64,000 nt of DNA from Clostridiales bacterium (GTDB lineage Bacteria; Bacillota; Sulfobacillia; RBS10-35): assembly GCA_018729555.1 (NCBI GenBank), contig JAHHQG010000025.1, positions 248,001 through 312,000 on the forward strand, written 5' to 3'. Positions 26,320 to 35,320 of this stretch are shown here, piece by piece (the first letter of the stretch is position 1; every line of letters begins with the position of its first letter). The notes beneath the pieces are model-generated. The model saw only the letters and a program-made list of their open reading frames with translations, searched no databases and had not been told where the DNA came from. A program made the position numbers and the translations under genes.

Positions 26320-28454
26320 CGGTCGCCCAGGTGGCCCTCCCCCAGGGAAAGGGGCTCCTTTTGGACTACCTCCTCCCGCCGGAGATGGAAGGAGCCCGTC
26401 CGGGGATGCGGGTGGAGGTGCCGTTAGGGCGGCGAAAGGCCCGGGGATGGCTCCTCTCCCTTTCCGAGGAACCTTCCGCCCACCCCCATAAACTCCGGCC
26501 CATCCAGGACCTTTTGGATGACGAGCCTCTCGTTCCCGAAGAGCTTTTGACCCTGGCCCACCACCTGGCCCGGGAAACCGCCTCCCATGTGGCCCTCGTG
26601 TTGGAGGCCATGTATCCAGGAGGGGTTCAGGAAGGGGGCACCCGGGAGGAAGTGGTCCTCTTCCCCGGGGAAACCCCGGGATCCTTGACCCCCAAGCAGC
26701 AAAAAGTGGTGGACCTGGTGGCCCGCTTTCCCGGCCAGTTCACCAGGGCAGAAGCTGCCCGCCTGGCGGGGGTGAGCTCATCCCTGGTGGGGTCCCTCTT
26801 GCAAAAGGGGATCCTCCGGGCAGAAGGGCCCATCCTCCCGCCCCCCTGGCCGAGGGAACCCTTTCCTCCCCTGACGGACCCGCAGGCGAAGGCTTGGGAG
26901 GCGATTCAAGAAGCGTTTCATCAGCCCCAAGGCGCCGTCTTTTTGCTCCAGGGGGTGACGGGCAGCGGAAAGACGGAGCTGTACCTCAAGGCGGCGGCCC
27001 ACGCCCTTTCCCTTTCGAGGGGCGTCATCTTCCTGGTGCCGGAGATGGCCCTTTTGCCCCAGACGGAACGAAGGTTGCGGGCCCGCTTCGGGGACCAGGT
27101 GGCCCTTTTCCACAGCGGCCTTTCCCTGGGTACCCGGAGAAAGGTCTGGGACGAAGCCCGGAGGGGGCAAAAGAAGATCTTCCTCGGCCCCCGCTCGGCG
27201 GCCTTTCTCCCCCTTCCCTCCATCGGCCTTCTCATCATGGACGAAGAGCACGAGCCGGCCTACAAGCAGCACGAAGGGGAGCCCCATTACCACGCCCGGG
27301 ATGTCCTCCTCTGGCGCCGGGCTTACCACGGGGCGGTGGCCCTTTTGGGGAGCGCCACCCCGTCCCTGGAGACCCTCTACCTCACCCAGAGAGGGGAGGG
27401 AAGGCGCCTCCTCCTTCCCCAACGGGTGGGGGGAAAGCCCCTCCCCCGGGTGGAGCTGGTGGATATGCGGGGCCAGCGGGATCTCTTCAGCCCCCAGCTG
27501 GAGGCGGCCATGGAGGAGACCCTGGCCAAAGGGGAGCAGGTCCTTCTCTTCTTGAACCGAAGGGGCTTTGCACCGGTGGTGGTTTGCCGGGATTGCGGGC
27601 AGGATCTTGGCTGCCCCCGGTGCTCCATCGCCCTCACGTACCACCGGGACGGGAACCTCCGCTGCCATTACTGCGACTACCGGCAAAAGGCTCCCCGCCA
27701 GTGCCCCCACTGCGGGAGCCCCCACCTTTATCCCCTGGGCCTGGGGACCCAGCGGGTGGAGGCGGAAGTCCAGCGGAAGTTTCCGGGGGCGCGGGTGGGT
27801 CGCCTGGACCGGGATGCCGTCCGGCAAGGCTCTTCGTACCACGACATCTACGAGATGTTCCGCCGGCGCCAGCTGGATGTGCTGGTGGGCACCCAGATGG
27901 TGGCCAAGGGCTGGGATATCGGGGGCGTTACCCTGGTGGGGGTGGTGCGGGCCGATGCGGGCCTCCACCTTCCCGATTTTCGAGCGGCGGAGCGGACCTT
28001 CCAGCTCCTGGTGCAGGTGGCGGGGAGGGCCGGCCGGGGCGAAGGGCCGGGGAGGGTCATCATCCAGACGTACCGGCCGGACCATCCGGCCCTTCGGGCG
28101 GCCGCGGGAGATGATCCCGAAGCCTTCTGGGCGGAGGAGCTGCGGCAGCGGGAAGAGGCGGGCTGGCCTCCCTTTCGATCCATGGTGCGGGTGGTGGTCC
28201 GGGGGAAGGACGAACGGGACGTGGAGGCGGGGGCGGAAGCCCTGGCGGCCCGCTGGCGGCGAGAGGTGGAAGAGGTCCTGGGCCCCGCCCCGGCGCCCCT
28301 GGCCCGGCTGCAGGGGCTCTTCCGGTGGCATATGATACTCTTGGACAGAGACCGGGAGCGGCTCCTGGAGGCGGTGAACCGCTGGCGGGGCGAAGAGAAA
28401 ATCCCGCCCCGCGTCCAGGTGTGGCTGGATCCGGGTCCCCTGGCCATGCTTTGA
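26304..28454 (+). CDS. priA: Primosomal protein N' (replication restart helicase PriA)
   Basis: 716 residues. N-terminal DNA-binding domain, then the helicase core: Walker A GVTGSGKTE (about 217-225) and DEEH in LIMDEEHEPAYKQ. Eight cysteines of the zinc region follow (CRDCG, CPRC, CHYC, CPHC), with helicase motifs V and VI in VLVGTQMVAKGWDI and AGRAGRGEGPGRV. PriA reloads the replisome at stalled forks. ATG 26304 lies inside the 3' end of the ligase gene. In many Bacillota the order coaBC-priA-def-fmt is conserved, as here apart from the inserted ligase. Confidence 0.96.
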   Translation: MAKGLTVAQVALPQGKGLLLDYLLPPEMEGARPGMRVEVPLGRRKARGWLLSLSEEPSAHPHKLRPIQDLLDDEPLVPEELLTLAHHLARETASHVALVLEAMYPGGVQEGGTREEVVLFPGETPGSLTPKQQKVVDLVARFPGQFTRAEAARLAGVSSSLVGSLLQKGILRAEGPILPPPWPREPFPPLTDPQAKAWEAIQEAFHQPQGAVFLLQGVTGSGKTELYLKAAAHALSLSRGVIFLVPEMALLPQTERRLRARFGDQVALFHSGLSLGTRRKVWDEARRGQKKIFLGPRSAAFLPLPSIGLLIMDEEHEPAYKQHEGEPHYHARDVLLWRRAYHGAVALLGSATPSLETLYLTQRGEGRRLLLPQRVGGKPLPRVELVDMRGQRDLFSPQLEAAMEETLAKGEQVLLFLNRRGFAPVVVCRDCGQDLGCPRCSIALTYHRDGNLRCHYCDYRQKAPRQCPHCGSPHLYPLGLGTQRVEAEVQRKFPGARVGRLDRDAVRQGSSYHDIYEMFRRRQLDVLVGTQMVAKGWDIGGVTLVGVVRADAGLHLPDFRAAERTFQLLVQVAGRAGRGEGPGRVIIQTYRPDHPALRAAAGDDPEAFWAEELRQREEAGWPPFRSMVRVVVRGKDERDVEAGAEALAARWRREVEEVLGPAPAPLARLQGLFRWHMILLDRDRERLLEAVNRWRGEEKIPPRVQVWLDPGPLAML

Positions 28455-28467
28455 TGAGGGAGCCGAT

Positions 28468-29895
28468 ATGTCGGCATCGACGGAGAAGACCATCCTTTCC
28501 ATCGTCACCATCCCCGATCCCCGCCTGAAGGAGAAGGCGCGGCCGGTGGGGCGCATCCAAAAGCGGCACCGCCAGCTCCTGGAGGCTATGGCCGCCACCA
28601 TGGAAGAGGCGGAAGGAGTGGGTCTGGCGGCCCCCCAGGTGGGGGTCCTGGAACGGATCTTCATCGCCCAGGTGCAGGGCGAAGTGCGGGAGTTCATCAA
28701 TCCCGAGATTTTGGAAAAGAGCGAAGAGACGGAAGACGGCTGGGAAGGCTGCCTCTCGGTGCCTTACATCCATGCCTTGGTGCCTCGGGCCCGGCGGGTG
28801 AGGATCACGGCCCTGGACCGCAAGGGCCATCGCTTCTGGCTGGACCTGGAGGGCTTCGATGCCCGGGTGGTGCAGCATGAGCTGGACCACCTGGACGGCC
28901 TCTTGATCCTGGATCGGGGGAAGAAGTTCTACGAGGTGCCGAAAGCCGCCCGTCACCGGGTGGTGTTCCTCGGGACGCCGGAGTTCTCCGTCCAAGTCCT
29001 TACGGGCCTTTACGACAAAGGCCTGGTCCCCAGGCTCATCGTCACGGCGCCGGATCGGAAGCGGGGCCGGGGACAAAAGCTCACGCCTTCTCCCGTCAAA
29101 GCGGTGGCGCAGGAGCTGGATATCCCCGTCCTCACCCCCGAAAAGCTCAGGGATCCCCAGTTCCAGGAGGCCGTCGCCAGAGTCCGCCCCGACATCCTTT
29201 TGACGGTGGCCTACGGCCGAAAGCTTCCCCCGTCCCTCTTGGCCATCCCCCAAAAAGACGCCCTTAACCTCCACGCCTCCCTCCTCCCTCGCTGGAGGGG
29301 CGCAGCCCCCATCGCCCGGGCCCTCTGGGCGGGGGATGAGGTGACGGGGATCACCGTGATGCGCATGAGGGAAAAGATCGACGAAGGGGAGATCCTAAAG
29401 CAGGTGGCCATCCCCATCGACCCGGAGGATGATGCCGGGACCCTGGCGGAGAAGATGGCGCGGGTGGGGGTGGAGGCCCTCTGGGAGGTCCTGGAGGCCC
29501 TCTGGGATGGCCCCATACCCGGGGAAGCCCAGGAGGAGGGCCGGGCCACCTGGGCCTCGCCCATTTCGCCGGAGGAAACCTGGTTGGAATGGGGGGCGCC
29601 GGCGGACGAGGTGGTGCGGCAGGTGAGGGCCCTCACCCCCGAACCGGGGGTGCGCACCTGGCGGGTGGATCCGGAAGGGGAACGGGAGCTCTGGCGGGTG
29701 GAAAAGGTGGAGGCGGTGACGGGCGAAGGGGAACCGGGGACCCTCCTTTCCGCCGAGGGGGAGATCCGGGTGGCCTGCGGGAAGGGAGCGGTCAGGCTCT
29801 TGCGCTTCCGACCCCAGGGCCGCCGCTCCATGGACGCGGAGGAGTTCCTCCGGGGCCATCGCCTCAAGCCGGGAACCCGCTTCCTCTCCCCATGA
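28468..29895 (+). CDS. def-fmt: Fused peptide deformylase - methionyl-tRNA formyltransferase
   Basis: A single 475-residue ORF. Residues 1-155 are a full peptide deformylase with all three metal/active-site motifs: GVGLAAPQ (50-57), EGCLS (93-97), HELDH (137-141). After a short linker (GKKFYEVPKAA), residues 163-475 are a full Fmt: VVFLGTPEFSVQVL, NLHASLLPRWRGAAPI (about 267-282) and a C-terminal tRNA-binding domain. Fmt formylates Met-tRNA for initiation; Def removes the formyl group from nascent chains. The two genes are normally adjacent but separate. No stop codon or clear RBS lies at the junction, though a GTG near 28959 could give some separate Fmt. Confidence 0.93.
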   Translation: MSASTEKTILSIVTIPDPRLKEKARPVGRIQKRHRQLLEAMAATMEEAEGVGLAAPQVGVLERIFIAQVQGEVREFINPEILEKSEETEDGWEGCLSVPYIHALVPRARRVRITALDRKGHRFWLDLEGFDARVVQHELDHLDGLLILDRGKKFYEVPKAARHRVVFLGTPEFSVQVLTGLYDKGLVPRLIVTAPDRKRGRGQKLTPSPVKAVAQELDIPVLTPEKLRDPQFQEAVARVRPDILLTVAYGRKLPPSLLAIPQKDALNLHASLLPRWRGAAPIARALWAGDEVTGITVMRMREKIDEGEILKQVAIPIDPEDDAGTLAEKMARVGVEALWEVLEALWDGPIPGEAQEEGRATWASPISPEETWLEWGAPADEVVRQVRALTPEPGVRTWRVDPEGERELWRVEKVEAVTGEGEPGTLLSAEGEIRVACGKGAVRLLRFRPQGRRSMDAEEFLRGHRLKPGTRFLSP

Positions 29896-31220
29896 CGGCC
29901 TCCCCTTCCCGCCGCTGGGCCTACCTCGCCCTTTACGAAAGCGAGCGGCGGGGTCAGGATCCCCGGTCCCTTCTCGAAAAGCTATGGGGGGAAGGGAAGG
30001 AAGGGGAGGGAAAGCCGGAAGATCGGGCCCTTGCCAGCGCCCTGGTGCAAGGGGTGGTGCGGGAGAAGCAGGCCCTTGACCGCCGCCTTTCGCTTTACGT
30101 TCGAGGTCCCCTGGATGCTTCCGTCCGCATCATCCTTCGCATGGCCCTCTACCAGCTCCTCTACCTTTCCCGGATCCCGCCGAGGGCGGTGGTCCACGAG
30201 GCGGTTGAGCTGGCAAGGGAATTTGCACCCCGGGCCTTAGGCCTGGTGAACGGGGTTCTCCGGAACTACCTTCGAAAGAACCCTTCGAGGGAAGCCCCCT
30301 CTCCCGAGGAGGTGTTCCCCTCCTGGCTGGTGGCCATGTGGGAAGAAGAGCTGGGGTTAGCGGAAACCCGTGCCCTCCTCTGGGCCCTTTCCCAGGTCCC
30401 CGATACGGTGGTGCGGGTGAACCGGCGGAAGGCCACCTTGGAGGAGGTGAAGGCCTCCCTTCTCCTTCAGGGGGTGGAGGTGGAAGGGGGAAGGCTCTTC
30501 CCCGAAGAAGCCCTTCGCCTGAGGAAGACCCGGGGCCTTCGCCATCTGGAAGCCTTTCAGAAAGGGTGGATTATCGTTCAGGAGGAAAGCTCCATGGCGG
30601 CGGTGGCCGCCCTGGATCCCCAGCCGGGGGAGCTCATCCTGGATGTGGCAGCGGCTCCGGGAGGAAAAGCCACCTACATTGCGGAAAAGATGGACGACCG
30701 CGGCGAGGTGGTGGCCAACGACATCGATAGGGAGCGGTTGCGGCTGGTTAAGGAGAATGCAGAGCGCCTCGGGTTAAAGAGCCTCACCTACACCGCTTAC
30801 GATGCCCGCCAGCTGCCCTCTTCGTGGGCACGCTCCTTTGATCGGGTCCTGGCGGACCTCCCCTGCTCGGGTTTGGGCGTCCTCCATCGCCGGGCCGATC
30901 TCCGCTGGCGAAAGAAGAGGGATCACATCGACCAGCTGCAGCGTCTTCAAAAAGAGATCCTCATGGGGGTCGTGCCGGTCCTCCGGCCGGGAGGGGTGCT
31001 GGTTTACAGCACCTGCACCATCTCCCGAAAGGAGAACCAGGAGGTGGTGGAATTCCTGGTGGAGGAGATGGGCCTTCAGCCGGAAGATCTTCGCCCTTAC
31101 CTGCCCCCGGCCTTAAAAGAGGAACCCTCCGCCCCTTACGGATGGGTTCAGCTTTTGCCCCACCGCCACGGCACCGACGGCTTTTTCATCGCCCGGCTGC
31201 GGAAGGAGGGGAACCCGTGA
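29892..31220 (+). CDS. rsmB: 16S rRNA (cytosine-967-C5)-methyltransferase
   Basis: 442 residues. N-terminal NusB-like RNA-binding domain (about 1-135), then a Rossmann methyltransferase. SAM-binding DVAAAPGGKATYIAEKM, then LADLPCSGLGVLHRR with its conserved Cys and VYSTCTISRKENQ with the catalytic Cys. It methylates a 16S rRNA cytosine. ATG 29892 overlaps the upstream stop (ATGA), as usual in the def-fmt-rsmB-stp-prkC-rsgA order of Bacillota. Confidence 0.95.
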   Translation: MTASPSRRWAYLALYESERRGQDPRSLLEKLWGEGKEGEGKPEDRALASALVQGVVREKQALDRRLSLYVRGPLDASVRIILRMALYQLLYLSRIPPRAVVHEAVELAREFAPRALGLVNGVLRNYLRKNPSREAPSPEEVFPSWLVAMWEEELGLAETRALLWALSQVPDTVVRVNRRKATLEEVKASLLLQGVEVEGGRLFPEEALRLRKTRGLRHLEAFQKGWIIVQEESSMAAVAALDPQPGELILDVAAAPGGKATYIAEKMDDRGEVVANDIDRERLRLVKENAERLGLKSLTYTAYDARQLPSSWARSFDRVLADLPCSGLGVLHRRADLRWRKKRDHIDQLQRLQKEILMGVVPVLRPGGVLVYSTCTISRKENQEVVEFLVEEMGLQPEDLRPYLPPALKEEPSAPYGWVQLLPHRHGTDGFFIARLRKEGNP

Positions 31221-31975
31221 AGGTGAGCGCCTGCACCGACGTGGGCCTCTGGCGCCAGAGGAACGAAGACGCCTACCTGGTGAAGCGCCTTCCGGGGGGC
31301 TGGGTCCTGGCGGTGGCCGACGGCATCGGGGGGATGAAAGGGGGCGATGTGGCCAGCCGCATGGCGGTGGAGACGCTGGAGGAGTGGCTGGAGAACGGGC
31401 TTCCCTCCCCATCTCCGGGGGAATACCTGCGGGAGATGGTCCTGGAGGCCAACCGGCGCATCTATCACCGGGGCCGCCAGACGATGAGCCCCCTTTCCGC
31501 CATGGGCACCACCTTCACCGTAGCCCTCCTCTGGCAGGGGGCCCTCTGGATGGCCCACGTGGGGGACAGCCGGGCCTACCTCATCCGCCAAGGCCGGATC
31601 CTCCAGCTGACCCAGGACCACTCCCTCACGGGGGAGCTGGTGGAAGAAGGCCAGCTGGGCGAGGAAGAAGCCATGCATCATCCCCAGCGAAACCTTTTGA
31701 CCCGGGCCCTTGGTTCGCGGGAATTTTTGACGGTGGATATCGCCCGCCATGATCTCCAGCTGGGGGATCGGGTGCTTTTGGCCACCGACGGCCTCACCAG
31801 CCTCGTTACCAGCAAGGAGATCCTGCAGATGGTGGAGCGCATGGAGGATCAACCGGTGGAGGTCCTGACGAAAGAACTGGTGGAAGAAGCCCGCCGGCGG
31901 GGAGGCTATGACAACATCACCGTGGCTCTGGCGTGGGTGGATGAGGCGGAGGATCTGGAGGGAAGGGCCAGATGA
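31217..31975 (+). CDS. stp: PP2C-family Ser/Thr protein phosphatase
   Basis: 252 residues. The metal-binding motifs of bacterial PP2C are present: RNEDAYLV, VADGIGGMKGGD, AHVGDSRAYLI, LLATDGLTSLV and GGYDNITVALAW. Stp/PrpC reverses phosphorylation by the PASTA kinase encoded next to it. GTG 31217 overlaps the rsmB stop and has GGAAGGAGGGG upstream; its own stop overlaps the prkC start. Confidence 0.95.
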   Translation: MKVSACTDVGLWRQRNEDAYLVKRLPGGWVLAVADGIGGMKGGDVASRMAVETLEEWLENGLPSPSPGEYLREMVLEANRRIYHRGRQTMSPLSAMGTTFTVALLWQGALWMAHVGDSRAYLIRQGRILQLTQDHSLTGELVEEGQLGEEEAMHHPQRNLLTRALGSREFLTVDIARHDLQLGDRVLLATDGLTSLVTSKEILQMVERMEDQPVEVLTKELVEEARRRGGYDNITVALAWVDEAEDLEGRAR

Positions 31976-33780
31976 TCGGCAGGGTGCTGGGCGGCCGCTA
32001 CGAGATCCTGGAGCGGGCGGGAGGCGGCGGCATGGCGGTGGTGTACCGCGCCCTGGATACCTACCTCCACCGGCAGGTGGCGGTGAAAGTCCTCCGCAGC
32101 CAGCTGGCCGCCGACGAAGAGGTGGTGGAGCGCTTTCGGCGGGAGGCCCTGGCGGCGGCTCGCCTCACCGATCCCCGCATCGTCAGCGTCTACGATGTGG
32201 GCCGGGACCGGGACACCTACTACATCGTGATGGAATACGTGTCGGGGATGACCCTTAAAGAGAAGATCCGCCGGGAAGGGGCTCTTTCGCCCAAAGAAGC
32301 GGCCCTTGTGGCGGTGGAAGTCCTGGAAGCCCTTTCCCACGCCCACCGGGAAGGCCTAATCCACCGGGACATCAAACCCCAGAACATCATCCTCACCCAT
32401 GACGGGCGGGTGAAGGTGGCGGATTTCGGCATCGCCCGTGCCGTGGGCCACGGCACCATGACGGCGGGCGAGCGCATCATGGGGTCGGCTCACTACCTGG
32501 CGCCGGAGCAGGCCCTGGGCAAAGCGGTGGATGCCCGCACCGATATCTACGCCCTGGGCGTCGTCCTCTACGAGATGCTGGCGGGAGAGCCCCCCTTCCA
32601 AGGGGAATCCCCTCTTGCCGTGGCCATGCAGCACGTCCAGGGAAGCCCCCCCAGCCTGGCCGAAAAGCGGCCGGCCCTTCCCAAAGAGCTGGTGGCCATC
32701 GTGGAGCGGGCCATGAAGCGGGACCCCGAAAGGCGTTTTCCCTCGGCGGATGCCATGAAGGAAGCTCTGGAAAGCTATCTTTCCGGCGGGAAGCTCCCTC
32801 ACGTGGCTCCACCCCCGCCTCCCTCACCGGAAAAGGAGAAACGGTCCCGGCGAAGGATCTGGCGGTGGATCCTGGTGGCGGGGCTCCTGGGCCTTCTGGG
32901 AGGGGCCGCCTTCTACGGCCTCAGGGCCTGGCTGAACGTCCCCGAAGTGGTGGTGCCCGACGTGCGGGAGATGTCCCTGGCCGACGCCCAGGCCACGTTG
33001 GAGAAAGCGGGGCTAGGGTTTCTCATCGGTCCCGCCCAGTACAGCGACACTATCCCTCCCAACTACGTGGCCGATCAGGAGCCGCCCCCGGGGACGTCGG
33101 TGAAAAAGGGTCAGCGGGTGACCCTCTACCCCTCCCAGGGGCCGGAGTGGGTGGAGGGAGGCGTCCCCGACGTGAGGGGGATGTCCCTTCGGGATGCCCA
33201 GGTGATTTTGGCCAATCACCGCCTTGAGAGCGACGTGGAGCGCCAGTATGACGACGAGGTGGCCAAAGAGTCGGTCATCACCACCCGGCCGGGACCGGGG
33301 GAGCCCATCCGGGTGGGGGATCGGGTGGTCCTGGTGGTCAGCCTGGGGCCGCAGCCCCGGCCCGTCACCGTCCCGGACGTGGTGGGCCTCACGGCCGAGG
33401 AGGCGCAAAGCCAGCTGGAGGAGGTGGGCCTAAAGGTGGGGGAGGTGACGGCTCGCCTTTCGGGCCAGCCCAAGGATGTGGTGGTGGAGCAATCTCCCCA
33501 GGCGGGGAGCAGCCTCATGGCGGGGGAAAGCGTCGACCTGGTGGTCTCGGCGGGATGCGAGAACAGCCAGACCTTCCAGGTGATGCCCCCTGCCGAGCGC
33601 TACACCGGCGATGTGACGGTGGTGGCGTATGTTCAGGACCGGGAGGGACGGCGAAAGATCTTCCAGGGGACGACGCCGGCGGGAACGGCCATCACCCTCC
33701 CCGTCTGCTGGGCGGGGGAGCATGGAGCGCTGCAGATCTACTTCAACGGGGAGCTGGCCCAGGTGGTGGCCCTGCCGTGA
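31972..33780 (+). CDS. prkC: PASTA-domain Ser/Thr protein kinase
   Basis: 602 residues. Cytoplasmic kinase domain (about 10-270) with GGGGMAVVYRA loop, Lys39 in VAVKVL, HRDIKPQN (131-138) and DFG (151-153). One membrane helix (about 297-319) follows basic residues. Outside the cell are three PASTA repeats (about 324-398, 399-460, 463-530) that should bind muropeptides or lipid II. The last 60-70 residues form an extra beta-rich tail, not PASTA. The kinase controls wall growth and dormancy exit in relatives. It overlaps stp and rsgA by 4 bases each. Confidence 0.95.
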   Translation: MIGRVLGGRYEILERAGGGGMAVVYRALDTYLHRQVAVKVLRSQLAADEEVVERFRREALAAARLTDPRIVSVYDVGRDRDTYYIVMEYVSGMTLKEKIRREGALSPKEAALVAVEVLEALSHAHREGLIHRDIKPQNIILTHDGRVKVADFGIARAVGHGTMTAGERIMGSAHYLAPEQALGKAVDARTDIYALGVVLYEMLAGEPPFQGESPLAVAMQHVQGSPPSLAEKRPALPKELVAIVERAMKRDPERRFPSADAMKEALESYLSGGKLPHVAPPPPPSPEKEKRSRRRIWRWILVAGLLGLLGGAAFYGLRAWLNVPEVVVPDVREMSLADAQATLEKAGLGFLIGPAQYSDTIPPNYVADQEPPPGTSVKKGQRVTLYPSQGPEWVEGGVPDVRGMSLRDAQVILANHRLESDVERQYDDEVAKESVITTRPGPGEPIRVGDRVVLVVSLGPQPRPVTVPDVVGLTAEEAQSQLEEVGLKVGEVTARLSGQPKDVVVEQSPQAGSSLMAGESVDLVVSAGCENSQTFQVMPPAERYTGDVTVVAYVQDREGRRKIFQGTTPAGTAITLPVCWAGEHGALQIYFNGELAQVVALP

Positions 33781-34655
33781 AGGGAAGGGTCATCAAGATC
33801 TGGAGCCAGTGGGCTACCGTCATGGTGCCCGAAGGCCCCATCCTGGCCCGGCCCCGGGGAAAGCTCTTGTCGGAGCGGGTCCTGGTGGGGGACGAAGTGG
33901 AGGTGAAGCTCCTCCCCGACGGTCGAGGGTTGATCCTCCGCATCGAGGAGCGGCGGAACCAGCTGCAGCGGCCCCCGGTGGCCAACGTGGATCGCCTCCT
34001 CCTGGTCTTCAGCCGGCGGGCGCCGGAGGTGGGGGCCGAATGGGTGGACCGGGTCCTTTTGCAGGGGGAATGGTGGCGCCTGGATATCGCCCTCTTCCTC
34101 AACAAATCCGATCTCCTTTCCCCTAAGGAACGGGAAGAGGCGGAGACGTTCCTCGAGGTGTACCGGCGGGCGGGGTACGGCGCATGGCTGGGGAGCGCCC
34201 AGGAGAAGGAAAACCTGGAGGAGGTGAGGGCCTTCCTGGAAGCCGAAGGGGTGGCAGTTCTGGCGGGGGAGAGCGGCGTAGGGAAGAGCCGCCTCCTGAA
34301 CGCCCTCAATCCCCAGCTGGCCCTTCCCTCGGGGGCCGTCAGCGAAAAGACGGGGAGGGGGAGGCACACCACCCGCCATCCCCAGCTTTTGCCCATGGGG
34401 AAAGGCTGGGTGGTGGATACGCCGGGCTTCAGCCGGCTGGTTCTCCCGCCGGTGGAGCCGGCGGACCTGGGAAACCTTTTTCCCGAGATCCGGGCCTTCT
34501 CGTCCCGGTGCCGCTTCCGGGATTGCCTCCACCGAAATGAGCCCGGCTGCGCCGTACGGGAGGCGGTCCTCTCGGGCCAGGTGGACGAGGGGCGCTTTGG
34601 GCGGTATCTTCAGTTCCTGGAGGAGCTCTTGGAAGAGAGGAAGAAACTCTATTGA
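33777..34655 (+). CDS. rsgA: Ribosome small subunit biogenesis GTPase RsgA
   Basis: 292 residues. An N-terminal OB-fold is followed by a circularly permuted GTPase: the G4 motif NKSDL comes before G1 GESGVGKSRLLNAL and G3 DTPGFS. The C-terminal zinc motif is CRFRDCLHRNEPGC. It assists late 30S maturation. GTG 33777 overlaps the prkC stop; the rsgA stop overlaps the TTG start of rpe. Confidence 0.95.
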   Translation: MKGRVIKIWSQWATVMVPEGPILARPRGKLLSERVLVGDEVEVKLLPDGRGLILRIEERRNQLQRPPVANVDRLLLVFSRRAPEVGAEWVDRVLLQGEWWRLDIALFLNKSDLLSPKEREEAETFLEVYRRAGYGAWLGSAQEKENLEEVRAFLEAEGVAVLAGESGVGKSRLLNALNPQLALPSGAVSEKTGRGRHTTRHPQLLPMGKGWVVDTPGFSRLVLPPVEPADLGNLFPEIRAFSSRCRFRDCLHRNEPGCAVREAVLSGQVDEGRFGRYLQFLEELLEERKKLY

Positions 34656-35320
34656 TTTTGGCACCCAGCCTTCTGGCGGCTCCCCTGGCGGACCTGGGAA
34701 AGGCCGCTCAGGATATGGAAGAGGCCGGCGCCACCTGGCTCCATCTGGACATCATGGATGGCCATTTCGTCCCCAACCTCACCTTTGGCCCCGGCACCGT
34801 CCGGGACCTCAAAGGGAAAGTCCAAGCCTTTCTGGACGTCCATCTTATGGTGGAAGACCCCGCCTTTTGGATCGAGCCCTTTGCCCAAGCCGGTGCCGAT
34901 CTTCTCACCATCCACATCGAGGCGGATCGCCATCCCCAAAGGACCCTTGCGGCCATCCGGAAGAGGGGGCTTCAGGCCGGCCTTGCCCTTTCCCCCGCCA
35001 CCCACGAGTCGGTTTTGGAGTACCTCTGGGATGATGTGGACCTCATCCTCCTCATGACGGTCAACCCGGGGTTTGCCGGCCAAGCATTCCTCCCGCCGGT
35101 CCTGGAGAAGATCCGGCGGGTGAAGGCGCAGGCGGAGGCGCGGGGTTGGAGAGGATACATCCAGGTGGACGGCGGCGTGGACGAACGGACCGGGCCCCTT
35201 TGCGCCGAGGCGGGAGCCGGGGTTCTGGTGGCGGGCCAAGCCATCTTCGGCCATCCCGACCCCAAGGCTGCCTTTCGGAACCTTCTCCGGCGCCTGAAGG
35301 GAGCGGACGACCGTGGATGA
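34652..35320 (+). CDS. rpe: Ribulose-phosphate 3-epimerase
   Basis: 222 residues, full length TIM barrel. Metal and catalytic motifs: APSLLAAPLADLG, HLDIMDGHFVPNLTFGP, MTVNPGFAGQAFL and VDGGV. It interconverts ribulose-5-P and xylulose-5-P in the pentose phosphate pathway. The TTG start overlaps the rsgA stop (TTGA), and its 3' end overlaps hslO by 8 bases. Confidence 0.94.
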   Translation: MILAPSLLAAPLADLGKAAQDMEEAGATWLHLDIMDGHFVPNLTFGPGTVRDLKGKVQAFLDVHLMVEDPAFWIEPFAQAGADLLTIHIEADRHPQRTLAAIRKRGLQAGLALSPATHESVLEYLWDDVDLILLMTVNPGFAGQAFLPPVLEKIRRVKAQAEARGWRGYIQVDGGVDERTGPLCAEAGAGVLVAGQAIFGHPDPKAAFRNLLRRLKGADDRG

